DNA of 61,379 nucleotides, taken from assembly GCF_001509475.1 (NCBI RefSeq), contig NZ_LLZG01000420.1:1-61379 (forward strand). The letters run 5' to 3'. How positions within the stretch are numbered: position 1 is the stretch's first letter; each line of letters opens with the position of its first letter. Below are positions 51,265 to 60,006 of this stretch, piece by piece. The notes under the pieces were generated by a model, which did not search any database, was not told where the DNA came from, and worked only from the letters and a program-made list of their open reading frames with translations. Source of the DNA: Streptomyces regalis. Lineage in GTDB: Bacteria > Actinomycetota > Actinomycetes > Streptomycetales > Streptomycetaceae. A program made the position numbers and the translations under genes.

Positions 51265-52041
51265 ATGCCTGAGCTGCCGGACGTCGAGGGATTCCGGAAC
51301 GTGCTCAAGTCCTGCGCGAAGGGCAGGATCATCCAACGCGTCGACGTGCGCGACACCGGCGTACTGCGCGGAGTGAGCACGAGGCGGCTGCGTGACGCGG
51401 TGGAAGGCCGGCGTTTCACCGAGCCGGAGCGGCACGGGAAGTGGCTGCTCGCCCGCACCGGCGGTCCCACCCTCATGCTGCACTTCGGGATGACCGGCGA
51501 ACTGGTCTGCGGTCGTCCCGACGACGCGGTCGAGGCGCACGACCGCGTGCTGTTCACCGTGGCCCGTGACCGTCAGCTCCGCTACCGCGACCAGCGCAAG
51601 CTGCAGGGCCTCTGGCTGGCCGACGACGAGTCGGAGGTCGCACGGCTCCTGGACCGCCAGGGGCCCGACGCGATGACGGTGAGCCGCAAGGAGTTCGAGG
51701 ACGCGCTCTCCGCACGTCGCGGCAGCGTCAAAACGGCCCTCATCGACCAGTCCGTCCTGGCCGGACTCGGCAATCTGCTGGCCGACGAGATCCTGTGGCG
51801 GGCGAGATTGCGCCCCACGACCAAGGCGGGCGATCTCACCGAGGCCGACTGCCGTCACCTGTACGCGCACATGCGCCGCACCCTGCGCTCCGCGGTTACC
51901 GCCGGCTGCGTCCCACCGCGCGACTCCTGGCTCACCGGCCACCGCGACGACCCCGCCCCGACCTGCCCCCGCTGCGGCAACTCCCTACGCCGGTCCCGCA
52001 TGGCAGGCCGCGGCACGGTGTGGTGTCCGCAATGCCAGTAG
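51265..52041 (+). CDS. Fpg/Nei-family DNA glycosylase
   Basis: The start MPELPDVEGF places Pro2 and Glu3 as the catalytic residues. The 258-residue product also keeps the beta-strand Lys in ERHGKWLL, the H2TH region (SVLAGLGNLLADEILWRARL), and a C-terminal zinc finger (CPRCGNSLRR, WCPQCQ). It excises oxidised bases and cleaves AP sites. The set of motifs is complete. GGAGAGG lies upstream. Confidence 0.93.
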   Translation: MPELPDVEGFRNVLKSCAKGRIIQRVDVRDTGVLRGVSTRRLRDAVEGRRFTEPERHGKWLLARTGGPTLMLHFGMTGELVCGRPDDAVEAHDRVLFTVARDRQLRYRDQRKLQGLWLADDESEVARLLDRQGPDAMTVSRKEFEDALSARRGSVKTALIDQSVLAGLGNLLADEILWRARLRPTTKAGDLTEADCRHLYAHMRRTLRSAVTAGCVPPRDSWLTGHRDDPAPTCPRCGNSLRRSRMAGRGTVWCPQCQ

Positions 52042-52061
52042 CGCGGGGGTGCCGCCCCAGC

Positions 52062-52220
52062 TCAGGCGGCCGCCTCGCGCTCGGTCAGTTCCTGGCGCAG
52101 GAGCGTGAGTGCCCGGTGCAGGGTGCTCTTGACCGTGCCGGGGGAGATGCCCAGTACGTGGGCGGTCTCCTCGGTGGTGAGCTCCTCCCAGTACCGCAGC
52201 ACCACCACGCTGCGCTGTGC
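52062..52220 (-). pseudogene. Truncated ECF sigma factor (region 4 only)
   Basis: The frame reads AQRSVVVLRYWEELTTEETA, then HVLGISPGTVKSTLHRALTL and LRQELTEREAAA before a stop. This is sigma region 4 of a SigE-type ECF factor. Regions 2 and 3 are missing and homology ends near 52220, where base composition falls. The break marks the left edge of the acquired segment that follows. Confidence 0.8.
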
Positions 52221-52440
52221 TGACTGCGTAGTTACGGCGGAGCGTAATCACACTTTGACCTGGGGACATACCCTCTCGGCCCGAAACGCCGAACCGCACG
52301 CGTATAGCGGCTCGGATCGTGTACGGGTTTTACGGTTGCCGGAGCCTATCCAATGCAACCAGACACCTGTGCCACCTTCTGTCGTATGAAATGGCGACGA
52401 TTACTCGACGGGTGTGTCGATCAGCAGAATTTGGCCGTAC

Positions 52441-53124
52441 TTACTTCTTAAAGGCGTCGAGTACGTCTGTTGCTCCTGAGGCCAAGGTTCCAACCACTCC
52501 GAGTGCCGTGACGTAGATGCCAACCACTGTGACTTTCTCGATCGGAGTGAAGCGGCTCCAAGTCGACCCCTGCGGAATGTCTTCGCGGATCTTCAGCTTA
52601 GCGCGCCTGCTGTAGAGGCTGACCATAAATGTCAAAGCCATGATGGTGGCGATGGGGGCGGCTCCAGGCGTAAGGCTCCAAAATACGGCAGCAGTGGTTA
52701 TTCCTAGCATGAATTCGAAAGTGCGTGGACGATTATGCTCCTGGCCGCCTCGCTTGCGCAGGAACAACTCGATACGCGCATGCTGCCCATGGACAAGGAT
52801 TTCATTTTCTCCCGTCACCTTTACGTGGATGCCCGCGGGGACGATGCCGATGTGGACTTCCAGTGCTCCGTTGGGGTCCGTAGCCTCGAACTGAAGGTTG
52901 TTCCATGGAGCATGGCTGTCATAGCCGGGCGCTGTGGTGACGTCGTTAATCAGATCTGTCAGTGAATGGGCGACCCGGCGGGTGCTGTTGTGCTCCGTGG
53001 TCACGTTCACGTATCCGGTTGGGATAGGCCCGGTTGCGATCGAAAACAACTCAAGGAGATCGGAGTGTCCGAGGCGGCAGGACTTGTAGAAGCCGGACAG
53101 CGTCGTAGTGGGGGCAGCTGACAT
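52441..53124 (-). CDS. Membrane protein of unknown function in lower-GC segment
   Basis: ATG 53124 or 53133 gives about 227-230 residues; neither has a strong ribosome site. A soluble N-terminal part (about 140 residues, with LEVHIGIVPAGIHVKVTGEN) is followed by three hydrophobic segments: FEFMLGITTAAVFWSL, PIATIMALTFMVSLYS and VTVVGIYVTALGVVGTLAS. Codon use is less GC-biased than its neighbours, which suggests recent transfer. No family is recognised. The 220 bases to its left (52221-52440) hold no gene. Confidence 0.6.
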   Translation of the reverse strand: MSAAPTTTLSGFYKSCRLGHSDLLELFSIATGPIPTGYVNVTTEHNSTRRVAHSLTDLINDVTTAPGYDSHAPWNNLQFEATDPNGALEVHIGIVPAGIHVKVTGENEILVHGQHARIELFLRKRGGQEHNRPRTFEFMLGITTAAVFWSLTPGAAPIATIMALTFMVSLYSRRAKLKIREDIPQGSTWSRFTPIEKVTVVGIYVTALGVVGTLASGATDVLDAFKK

Positions 53125-53183
53125 GAACACCATTATGGAGCACGGCAGTTGGCACTGTGCGTGCTTCAAGGGGAGGTGACACC

Positions 53184-53444
53184 ATGCCGGGCCCTGTCCC
53201 GAAGCGCAGCGACCAGCGCCGGCTGCGAAACCAAGAGCGACGGCCCCGAGTTGGTGATGCCCGGGGGGAGGGCTGGGGCGGACGGCCTACAAGGCTTGAG
53301 GTAGCCCTCGTAGCACTGCACGTTCAGACAGCAACGGTCCTCGCCAAGGAGCGGCGAGGACCGATCGCAGTTCCCCGGCAATGGGCCGGGGGTACCGTTC
53401 TGGTGTCGATGCAGAACGGAGACCAGTATGCCCCCGCACACTGA
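53184..53444 (+). CDS. Short ORF with terminase-small-subunit-like N-terminus
   Basis: The ATG has an ideal GGGAGGTGA site. The first residues, MPGPVPKRSDQRRLRNQERR, match the start of phage P27-type terminase small subunits as recalled, but the rest (65 residues) does not. Two hairpins lie inside the later part of the frame, and the XRE gene begins within it. Most likely a phage gene front joined to unrelated DNA. Confidence 0.4.
   Translation: MPGPVPKRSDQRRLRNQERRPRVGDARGEGWGGRPTRLEVALVALHVQTATVLAKERRGPIAVPRQWAGGTVLVSMQNGDQYAPAH
53335..53391 (+). promoter_or_regulatory. Two hairpins ahead of the XRE gene
   Basis: CGGTCCTCGCC/GGCGAGGACCG (53335-53363, 11 bp perfect) is followed by CCCCGGC/GCCGGGG (53373-53391). 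They end 37 bases before the XRE start and may terminate upstream reading or attenuate the regulator. Confidence 0.5.
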
Positions 53445-54612
53445 TGAGCACACAGGCGCACGCATCGCGCATGTGCGCAAAGTCCGCCGGTTGACGCAGC
53501 GCGAGTTGGCCGATCTCTCGCACATCTCTTACAGCACCCTGACCAAGGTGGAGCAGGGCGTCTTGCCCGCGAGTCCCTCGGTGATCGGCGCGCTTGCTCG
53601 CGCCCTCTCGGTGCCGGTCACCGAGTTGACCGGACAGCCCTACCTGGAAGAGCTGCGACAAGATCAGTTGGACGGCCTGATCAACCCGATTCGCGAGGCC
53701 CTGAACATCTACGACCTCGGCCCCGACCCGGACGTGACCCCGCGCCCGGTTGAGGAGCTGGAGGCGCACGCAGAGAAGCTGTGTGCCATGGTCCGCGCGA
53801 CGAACATCAAGCAGGTTGCCGCTGATCTCCCCAGCCTGATTCATGAGGCCACGACGACGGCGCACACAGACCCGGCAGACCGTAACTGGCGACTGCTCGC
53901 GAGTACGTACCGGACCGCCTACGACGTGACGACGAAACTCGGGTTTCCCGACCTGTGCACGGTGGCGCTTGACCGTATGGACTGGGCAGCGCAGCGGGCC
54001 TCTGACGCCGTACTCGGCGGGATGCGTCAGTACCTGCGGGCACTCGCCCATCTCCGGGCGAGCGACTACCGGACGGGTAAGCGGCTGGTCCGGTTGGGTA
54101 TGGCCACCCTCGAACAGGCGGAGCCGGGACTCGTGACCGATGCCGTCACCGGACAGCTCCACCTCGGCGCCGCCGTGCTGGCGGGACGCGACAAGGACAA
54201 GGACACCGCAGAAGGACACCTCAGCGAGGCAGAGCGCATCGCGGAGAGGACCGGCCCGGCTGAGAAGGTTCATTGGCTGTCCTTCGGCCCAACCAACGTC
54301 GGCGTGCACCGGGTCAGTGTGCTGGCCGAACTGGACCTGTATCCCGAAGCCGTGCACTCCGCGCAGGAGGTCACGATTCCGGACGGGTGGCCGCCGTCCC
54401 GACTCGCGCACCATCACGCCGAGGTGGCGCGAGCGCAGATGTGGACGGGGCGCACGGAGGCAGCGTTCAAGAGCCTGTTGAAGGCGCGCAAGCTCGCGCC
54501 GCAGCAGACGCGGTACCACCCCACGGTGCGCGAGACTTACGCCGGGCTGGAGGCAGCCAGGCGCAGGATGCCAGAGACCTTCAGCAACTATGGGGCGTGG
54601 CTGGGAATGTGA
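53428..54612 (+). CDS. XRE-family regulator with TPR-like domain
   Basis: ATG 53428 has GGAG upstream. The 394-residue product has an N-terminal XRE helix-turn-helix (ARIAHVRKVRRLTQRELADL, SHISYSTLTKVEQG). About 300 residues of helical repeats follow (LRALAHLRASDYRTGKRLVR; AQMWTGRTEAAFKSLLKAR). This layout is common in Streptomyces regulators such as those near mobile elements; the ligand is unknown. A strong terminator follows, so it is monocistronic. Confidence 0.85.
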   Translation: MPPHTDEHTGARIAHVRKVRRLTQRELADLSHISYSTLTKVEQGVLPASPSVIGALARALSVPVTELTGQPYLEELRQDQLDGLINPIREALNIYDLGPDPDVTPRPVEELEAHAEKLCAMVRATNIKQVAADLPSLIHEATTTAHTDPADRNWRLLASTYRTAYDVTTKLGFPDLCTVALDRMDWAAQRASDAVLGGMRQYLRALAHLRASDYRTGKRLVRLGMATLEQAEPGLVTDAVTGQLHLGAAVLAGRDKDKDTAEGHLSEAERIAERTGPAEKVHWLSFGPTNVGVHRVSVLAELDLYPEAVHSAQEVTIPDGWPPSRLAHHHAEVARAQMWTGRTEAAFKSLLKARKLAPQQTRYHPTVRETYAGLEAARRRMPETFSNYGAWLGM

Positions 54613-54624
54613 CGTAGCGTCAAT

Positions 54625-54668
54625 CGACGGCCGGAGCTATCAGCGATGTCTGATAGTTCCGGCCGTCG
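54625..54668 (+). terminator. Terminator of the XRE gene, 19-bp stem
   Basis: Arms 54625-54643 and 54650-54668 pair with a single G-T wobble around cgatgt, 12 bases after the stop. Confidence 0.88.
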
Positions 54669-54757
54669 CATGTCGGCACGATGCCAGGGTCAGAAGACCC
54701 CCGCGACCGTGCGACCGGTCCGGGGGCGTGGCCACCAACCGGTAAGGGGTTGACGAC

Positions 54758-54814
54758 ATGACCCATACAACCAGAATCCTCACGCTGCACGAGCGAGCGG
54801 GGGTGCGCGGGTGA
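54758..54814 (+). CDS. 18-residue upstream ORF (leader peptide)
   Basis: ATG 54758 follows AAGGGG at eight bases and encodes MTHTTRILTLHERAGVRG. Its stop overlaps the GTG of the next gene (GTGA), so translation of the leader would be coupled to it. It is too short for most gene finders. Confidence 0.55.
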   Translation: MTHTTRILTLHERAGVRG

Positions 54815-55020
54815 CCTTGCCCAGGACCTACCCCAGTCCGCCCGTTGAATTGCCGTTGAGGCTCGACGGCGACCCGGAGCCTGACACGGATTGCGACGTG
54901 TGCCAGGCGTTGGACGAGCAGCGTTCGGAAGCACGCGCGAAGCGCGACATGTCCAAGGTCTCGGATCTCAACATCGAGATCCGCAACCACCCGCACCGGG
55001 GCAAGGGGCGGCGCTCGTGA
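54811..55020 (+). CDS. Small hypothetical protein, coupled gene 1
   Basis: GTG 54811 lies in the stop of the 18-codon leader. The 69-residue product has a Pro-rich start and TDCDVCQALDEQRSEARAKR, a CxxC-like pair (CDVC), then SDLNIEIRNHPHRGKGRR. Small proteins of this form are frequent beside XRE regulators in Streptomyces as recalled; function is unknown. Its stop overlaps the next start. Confidence 0.6.
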   Translation: MTLPRTYPSPPVELPLRLDGDPEPDTDCDVCQALDEQRSEARAKRDMSKVSDLNIEIRNHPHRGKGRRS

Positions 55021-55298
55021 TTCCGATGGAGGTCTTCAGGAGCAGCAAGAAGGCTGCCGCTGACGCGCATGAGGCGCTGTTCCAGGCTTTGCTGGCGATC
55101 GGGGTTCCGAGGCGGGATCTTGGCTGGCTGGCACCGCGTGTGGCGCCGGACGGTCGTCCGATGGTGGCCATGGGGACGTGGAACGCCGACGTGGTGCAGA
55201 AGGTGGCGGCGCATCTGATGGCGTCACCTGCGTTTGTCCGGACGACGCCGGACGGCCTTGTCGTGCCTGATCACGGCAGCGTGACGCGAGACGAGTAA
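55017..55298 (+). CDS. Small hypothetical protein, coupled gene 2
   Basis: GTG 55017 overlaps the previous stop (GTGA), with AAGGGG upstream. The 93-residue product starts VIPMEVFRSSKKAAADAHEA and contains LLAIGVPRRDLGWLAPRVAP and VVQKVAAHLMASPAF. No family is recognised. It is the last gene of the acquired segment. Confidence 0.6.
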   Translation: MIPMEVFRSSKKAAADAHEALFQALLAIGVPRRDLGWLAPRVAPDGRPMVAMGTWNADVVQKVAAHLMASPAFVRTTPDGLVVPDHGSVTRDE

Positions 55299-55760
55299 CC
55301 CCCAAGGCCCCGGCCCGCTGGACGGCGAGCAACACTCAGCGGATCGGAAGCGCCCCGTTCGTACGCCACACCTCGTGGCGCATGGGCGGGGCATTCCCAT
55401 GCTCGCTGACCAGCCGGTATCGTCAGAACTGCTAGACCGGAGTGTTCGGATCAGCCACTTACTTCGACTTCGTCGAGGTGACCCCACTCGTCCCGGGTAT
55501 CACAGTCACCGTTTGAGAAGCCGTCTGGACAGGGCCGCCTGGCAGCTCGGGGGTAGACCCCATTCCGAGCGGTTCCCGGAGCTCCGGGACGCCACGGCTC
55601 GTGGGTCTGGACGACCCCGAGAACTTCGTCACGGCCGTCCACACCCGACCCGCGGCGCGCCCGGCCGGGTCCTCGTGAGCCGCTCGTTTCTTCCGCGTCG
55701 CCTCTCAGCCACGGCGGGGCCGCAGGCCGCTGTGGCTGCGGCCCCGCTCGGGCGTCGGTG
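55299..55760. other. Intergenic region, no convincing gene
   Basis: Open frames here have no good start or protein-like composition. One forward frame reads ATYFDFVEVTPLVPGITVTV before a stop near 55514 and may be an old gene end. No direct repeat to the left edge near 52220 was found by eye. Confidence 0.4.
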
Positions 55761-58412
55761 TCAGGACGGGTCGCCGTACTGGAGACCGCGTCCGTTGGTG
55801 CCGACGTAGACACGCCCGTAGGTGTCGGGGTCGCCGGTGATGACGCCGCTGCCGCTGATGTTGCCCCACTGGTGGGCGTCGTCGTTGACGCGGAGCCAGG
55901 TGGCGCCCTTGTCGGTGGAGCGGAAGACGCCGGTGACGTCCTTGACGGTGCCCATCAGGTACAGGGCCTGGTAGGAGGTGCCCGGCTTGGCCTTGCCGAA
56001 GCCGAGGGCGGAGGCGGACTTCACCGAGTTGAGCCTGGTGAAGGTGCGGCCGCCGTCGGTGGAGTGCAGCAGCCCCTTGTCGGCGCCGGCGATCCACAGG
56101 TCTCCGGCGATGCCGGGGACGGCCGTGAGCCGGCCGCTGGGCAGGTTGCCGGCGCGGGCGGTGAAGGTCGCGCCGCCGTCGGTGCTGGCGTAGAGCGTGC
56201 CGCCGGACAGGGAGTAGAAGATCTTGGCCGAGGAACGGTCGGCGACGACCACGGCGCCGTTGCCCAGGCCGCTGACCTTCGACCAGCTCGCCCCCTTGTC
56301 GGTCGAGCGGTACGGGGCCTGACCCTCCTCGGTCCAGACGATGGCGGAGCCGTCCGCCGCGAGCGCGACATGGCCGTCCTGGGCACCGGCCACCGGCTCT
56401 GCCTTGAAGCCGTTCCAGCTGCTGCCGCCGTCGGTGGAGTAGGCGCCGTCCTGCGCGCCGCCCCGGCCGACGCGGACCATCATCGACGGCTTGGACTGGG
56501 CGAAGTCGATGTCGGTGCTGTTGGTCATCATCGGGTTGTTCAGCCGCCCGGAGGGCACCTTGGTCAGGGAGTCGTGGCGGAAGCCGCCCTGGTCGCCCAT
56601 GGAGGTGATGACGGCGGCACCGCCGGGAGGCGCGATCGCGTCCAGCAGCGCGGTCTCCTCAAGCCCTCGGGCGCCCGTGCTCCAGTGGCTGGTGCCGCCG
56701 CTGTCGGAGGCGTTGGCGTTCTTGCTGCGCAGGATGCCGTTGCCGGTGCCGTACAGCACGTGCCCGGAGTTGAAGGGATCGATGGCCAGGGCGGTCATCC
56801 AGTGCCCGGTGTGAGTGCCGACGTAAGGAGCGGCGGACGCGTTCCGCTTCGATTTCCCGGCCTGCGCCGTCCAGGTCGCGCCGCCGTCGGTGCTCCGGTA
56901 GAACTCGTCCTCGGGCCACCAGCGGCCGAGGGTGGTGACCATCACCGTGGACGGCTTGCGCGGGTCGACGGCCAGACCGGAGAAGCCGTAACTGCCCTGG
57001 GACGGGGAGATGTTCTTCCACGCCCCGCTGCCCGGCGTGTACTTCCACACCGAACCCGCCGTCACGCCGTTGGGTCCGAGGTTGTTGGTGTACGTCAGGT
57101 ACAGCGAGCCGTCACCGGAGAGCACGCCGTGCTGCGGCATCTGGCCGGTGGGCTGCCCGGAGACGGCCCGCCAGGTGCTGCCGCCGTCGGTGGAGCGGTA
57201 CAGGGAGGTGGACCTGTCGGCGACGCCGACGTAGATCGTCTTGCTGCCGGCCGGGCCGTACGTCACGAAGGAGATGCCACCGCCGCTGCTCGCCCCGTCC
57301 TTGACGGGGAACGAGGAGACCTGGCTCCATGTGACGCCGTGGTCGGTGCTGCGCCACAGGCCGTTCTTGCGGCTGCCGAGGAGCAGGTTGGCGTTGTTCG
57401 CGGGGTCGACCACCAGCCGCTCGCCCGCCCCGCGGCCGTCCTCGTTGCCGCCCAGCTTGAAGGGCAGGTCGGTGCGCTTGAAGGTGCGGCCCCGGTCGGT
57501 GGAGCGCAGGATCGAGCCGTTGCCCGCCCAGCCGTTGGTGTAGGTGCCCGCTCCGAGGTAGAGCCGCTTGGGGTCGATGGGGTCGGTCGCCAGCGAGTCG
57601 ATGCCCAGCAGGTTCCAGTCCTTCTCGCTGACCCAGTCGGTCAGCGGGATCCACTGCTCGGCCGCAGTGTCCCAGCGGTAGGCGCCGCCCATGTCGGTGC
57701 GCGCGTACAGCAGACCCTTCTCCCGCTGGTTGAACACCAGCCCGGTGACGTAACCGCCGCCCACCACCTGGGCGTTCTTCCACACATACGGTCCGGCCGC
57801 GGCCGTGGTCTGTGCCCCGCCGGTCCCTGCCGCCGGGGTCTGGGCCGTCTTCACCAGCTTCCACTGCTGGTTGGCGCTGCCCCGGCTCGGATACTGGATG
57901 ACCGCCGCGCCCTGGGCCGTGGAGCCTCCGGAGACGTCCAGGACCTGGCCGCTCCTGCGCGAGGTGAAGGTGACGGCGCCGGAACCGCTCACCTCGTCGA
58001 TCCGCCACTCCTGGGAGGTGGAGGAGCTGTCGGTCTGCTGCTCGGCGACGGCCGCCCGGGCGGTCGAATTCCCCGCTATGCCCAGCACTTTGCCGCTGTT
58101 GCGGTTCACCAGCTCGTAGTAGCCGTCCCCGGTGGGCTTCAGCTTCCACTGCTGGTTGGCGGTGTGCTGGTCGGTCCACTGCTGGATGCGGGTGCCGTCG
58201 GCGGTGGAGAAGCCGTTGACGTCCAGCACCTTGCCGCTGCGCACGGAGACCAGCTGGTAGTAGGCGCCGGCCTCGACCGTCGCGGCCTGCGAGTCCTCCT
58301 GTGCGTACAGGAGGTACGGCACGAGGACGGCCGGCACGCCGAGCAGCAGACCGGTGGCGGTCCAGCGGCGGCGATGACGCCCGCGGCGCCCGCCGTTCGT
58401 GGGGTTGTTCAT
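55761..58412 (-). CDS. Secreted GH74 xyloglucanase with N-terminal ricin-type lectin domain
   Basis: ATG 58412 starts an 883-residue protein with an Arg-rich signal/anchor (TGLLLGVPAVLVPYLLYAQ). A beta-trefoil CBM13-like domain follows (NQQWKL twice, SQEWRI once, residues about 45-190). The GH74 double propeller has VTGLVFNQREKGLLYARTDM (likely catalytic Asp), many STDGGxTW blades and LAIDPFNSGHVLYGTGNGI. It cuts xyloglucan. The N-terminal place of the lectin domain is less usual than a C-terminal CBM. An inverted repeat lies upstream. Confidence 0.88.
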   Translation of the reverse strand: MNNPTNGGRRGRHRRRWTATGLLLGVPAVLVPYLLYAQEDSQAATVEAGAYYQLVSVRSGKVLDVNGFSTADGTRIQQWTDQHTANQQWKLKPTGDGYYELVNRNSGKVLGIAGNSTARAAVAEQQTDSSSTSQEWRIDEVSGSGAVTFTSRRSGQVLDVSGGSTAQGAAVIQYPSRGSANQQWKLVKTAQTPAAGTGGAQTTAAAGPYVWKNAQVVGGGYVTGLVFNQREKGLLYARTDMGGAYRWDTAAEQWIPLTDWVSEKDWNLLGIDSLATDPIDPKRLYLGAGTYTNGWAGNGSILRSTDRGRTFKRTDLPFKLGGNEDGRGAGERLVVDPANNANLLLGSRKNGLWRSTDHGVTWSQVSSFPVKDGASSGGGISFVTYGPAGSKTIYVGVADRSTSLYRSTDGGSTWRAVSGQPTGQMPQHGVLSGDGSLYLTYTNNLGPNGVTAGSVWKYTPGSGAWKNISPSQGSYGFSGLAVDPRKPSTVMVTTLGRWWPEDEFYRSTDGGATWTAQAGKSKRNASAAPYVGTHTGHWMTALAIDPFNSGHVLYGTGNGILRSKNANASDSGGTSHWSTGARGLEETALLDAIAPPGGAAVITSMGDQGGFRHDSLTKVPSGRLNNPMMTNSTDIDFAQSKPSMMVRVGRGGAQDGAYSTDGGSSWNGFKAEPVAGAQDGHVALAADGSAIVWTEEGQAPYRSTDKGASWSKVSGLGNGAVVVADRSSAKIFYSLSGGTLYASTDGGATFTARAGNLPSGRLTAVPGIAGDLWIAGADKGLLHSTDGGRTFTRLNSVKSASALGFGKAKPGTSYQALYLMGTVKDVTGVFRSTDKGATWLRVNDDAHQWGNISGSGVITGDPDTYGRVYVGTNGRGLQYGDPS

Positions 58413-58455
58413 GGGGGAGGCGTTCTCCTTGTAAAGCCGGTCACCAGAGGAAACA

Positions 58456-58487
58456 CGGATCCCGGCCACCGGAACTGGCCGGATCCG
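58456..58487. promoter_or_regulatory. Inverted repeat upstream of the GH74 gene
   Basis: CGGATCC (58456-58462) and GGATCCG (58481-58487) with inner GGCCA/TGGCC pairing form a stem with one bulged C. It is 44 bases upstream of the xyloglucanase start. Operator or leader structure is possible. The rest of 58413-58781 holds no gene. Confidence 0.4.
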
Positions 58488-58781
58488 CCTTCTTGTGGTC
58501 ACAGGAGCCGCACAGGGTTGCCGCGAGCCGGGAACTTTTTTCCGGTCATCTCGTGGTGCGGTAGGCGTGGTTCAGCGTCCACCGGCCGTTTGCCGTCGGC
58601 GGCCACGGGGACTCCCCGACATCACGGCGAAGCAGCCGTCGAAGGCCCTCGTGTGACCGATCCGCCGATACAACCTGCAGCTGCGGGGATGGATGGAGGG
58701 ATGGCACGGCGGCCATCCCCCACGCGGGGTGCTCATGAAACGAACACGATCCGAAGCAGCGAACCGGAGGAATACACACAC

Positions 58782-59918
58782 ATGCGACCTGTGAAGCTGA
58801 TTCTTCCCGCCCTGGCAGCGTCCGCGGCGGTGGCCGCGGCGCTCGCCGCCCCCCAGGGCGGGGCCGCGGCCTCGGCCACCGAGCGGACTCTGCCCGCCGC
58901 CGAGCAGAGGGGAGACGGAGACAAGACCGGCACGAAGCCCGCGCCGGACGCCAAGGGCGTGGTGCTCGCGGTGCACGGCGGCGCCGGAACGGCACTGGAC
59001 CCCGCCACGACATCGCCGGAACGTGCCAAGGCATACCGGGACGGACTCACCAAGGCCCTGCGAGCAGGGCAGAAGGTACTCGACCGGCGTGGCAACAGCA
59101 CCGACGCCGTGCAGGCGGCAGTGCAGCGACTGGAGGACAACCCGCTGTTCAACGCGGGCAAGGGGGCGGTGTTCAACGCCGACGCCGGGCACGAGCTCGA
59201 CGCCTCCATCATGCGCGGCTCCGACCTGAAGGCGGGCGCCGTCGCCGGGGTGCGCAACGTGCGCAATCCCATCCAGGCGGCCCGCCTAGTGATGGACGAG
59301 TCGAAACACGTGATGCTGGCCGGGGAAGGAGCGGACGACTTCGCCGCGCAGCACGGCCTGAAGACGGTGACCCAGGACTACTACTTCACGCAGGCCCGGT
59401 GGGACGCCCTGCTGGCCGCGAAGGCCGCCGAAGGGGGCGACAAGACCGCCGCCAAGTCCAGGGAACTGCTGGCCGACGAGCAGTCCAAGGGCACGGTCGG
59501 CTCGGTGGCGATCGACCGCAAGAAGGATCTGGCCGCAGCGACGTCGACCGGCGGGCTGACGAACAAGCTGCCCGGCCGAGTGGGCGATTCGCCGATCATC
59601 GGAGCCGGTACGTACGCGAAGAACGGCGTCGTGGCGGCGAGTGCGACCGGCGCGGGCGAGGTGTTCATCCGGGGCGCGGCGACATCGACGATCTCCCACC
59701 TGATCGAGTTCGGCAAGATGAACGTGGCCCAGGCGGCGTACCAGGTCATCGTCAAGCGCCTGCCGCAGCTCGGCGGCACCGGCGGGGTGATCGTGCTCGG
59801 CCCTGACGGCACGTTCGACGCCCCGCACAGCAGCACCGGGATGCTCTACGGCTACCTCAGGAAGGACGGCACGATCGTGACCAGGATCTTCCCGGACGAA
59901 TCCCCCGCCAACTCCTGA
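58782..59918 (+). CDS. Secreted isoaspartyl peptidase/L-asparaginase (Ntn hydrolase)
   Basis: ATG 58782 has GGAGG eleven bases upstream. The 378-residue product has a signal peptide (LILPALAASAAVAAALAAPQ) and the type 2 asparaginase fold: VVLAVHGGAGTAL, DNPLFNAGKGAVFN and SIMRGSDLKAGAVAGVRNVR. The self-cleavage nucleophile is Thr in KGTVGSVAID. Export is unusual for this family, which is mostly cytoplasmic, but is seen in Streptomyces and Flavobacterium (glycosylasparaginase). It would free Asp from Asn or isoaspartyl peptides. Confidence 0.88.
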   Translation: MRPVKLILPALAASAAVAAALAAPQGGAAASATERTLPAAEQRGDGDKTGTKPAPDAKGVVLAVHGGAGTALDPATTSPERAKAYRDGLTKALRAGQKVLDRRGNSTDAVQAAVQRLEDNPLFNAGKGAVFNADAGHELDASIMRGSDLKAGAVAGVRNVRNPIQAARLVMDESKHVMLAGEGADDFAAQHGLKTVTQDYYFTQARWDALLAAKAAEGGDKTAAKSRELLADEQSKGTVGSVAIDRKKDLAAATSTGGLTNKLPGRVGDSPIIGAGTYAKNGVVAASATGAGEVFIRGAATSTISHLIEFGKMNVAQAAYQVIVKRLPQLGGTGGVIVLGPDGTFDAPHSSTGMLYGYLRKDGTIVTRIFPDESPANS

Positions 59919-59923
59919 CCGGG

Positions 59924-59956
59924 CGGCCGGGGGCCTGGCCGGCCGGCCCCCGGCCG
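59924..59956 (+). terminator. Terminator, 12-bp perfect stem
   Basis: CGGCCGGGGGCC pairs with GGCCCCCGGCCG around nine bases, five bases after the asparaginase stop. Confidence 0.75.
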
Positions 59957-60006
59957 GACTATCTCGAGCCAGCTCGTCCCCGATGGGTGCCACGGCATGA
60001 ACCACG

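Noticed and set aside
52221..55760. Possible att repeats or integrase for the acquired segment
   Set aside because: No integrase, tRNA or matching direct repeat was seen at the edges by eye.
55758..59918. A 1386-codon plus-strand frame running from the xyloglucanase region into the asparaginase
   Set aside because: Its first 1000 codons are antisense to GH74; the true gene begins at 58782 with a signal peptide.
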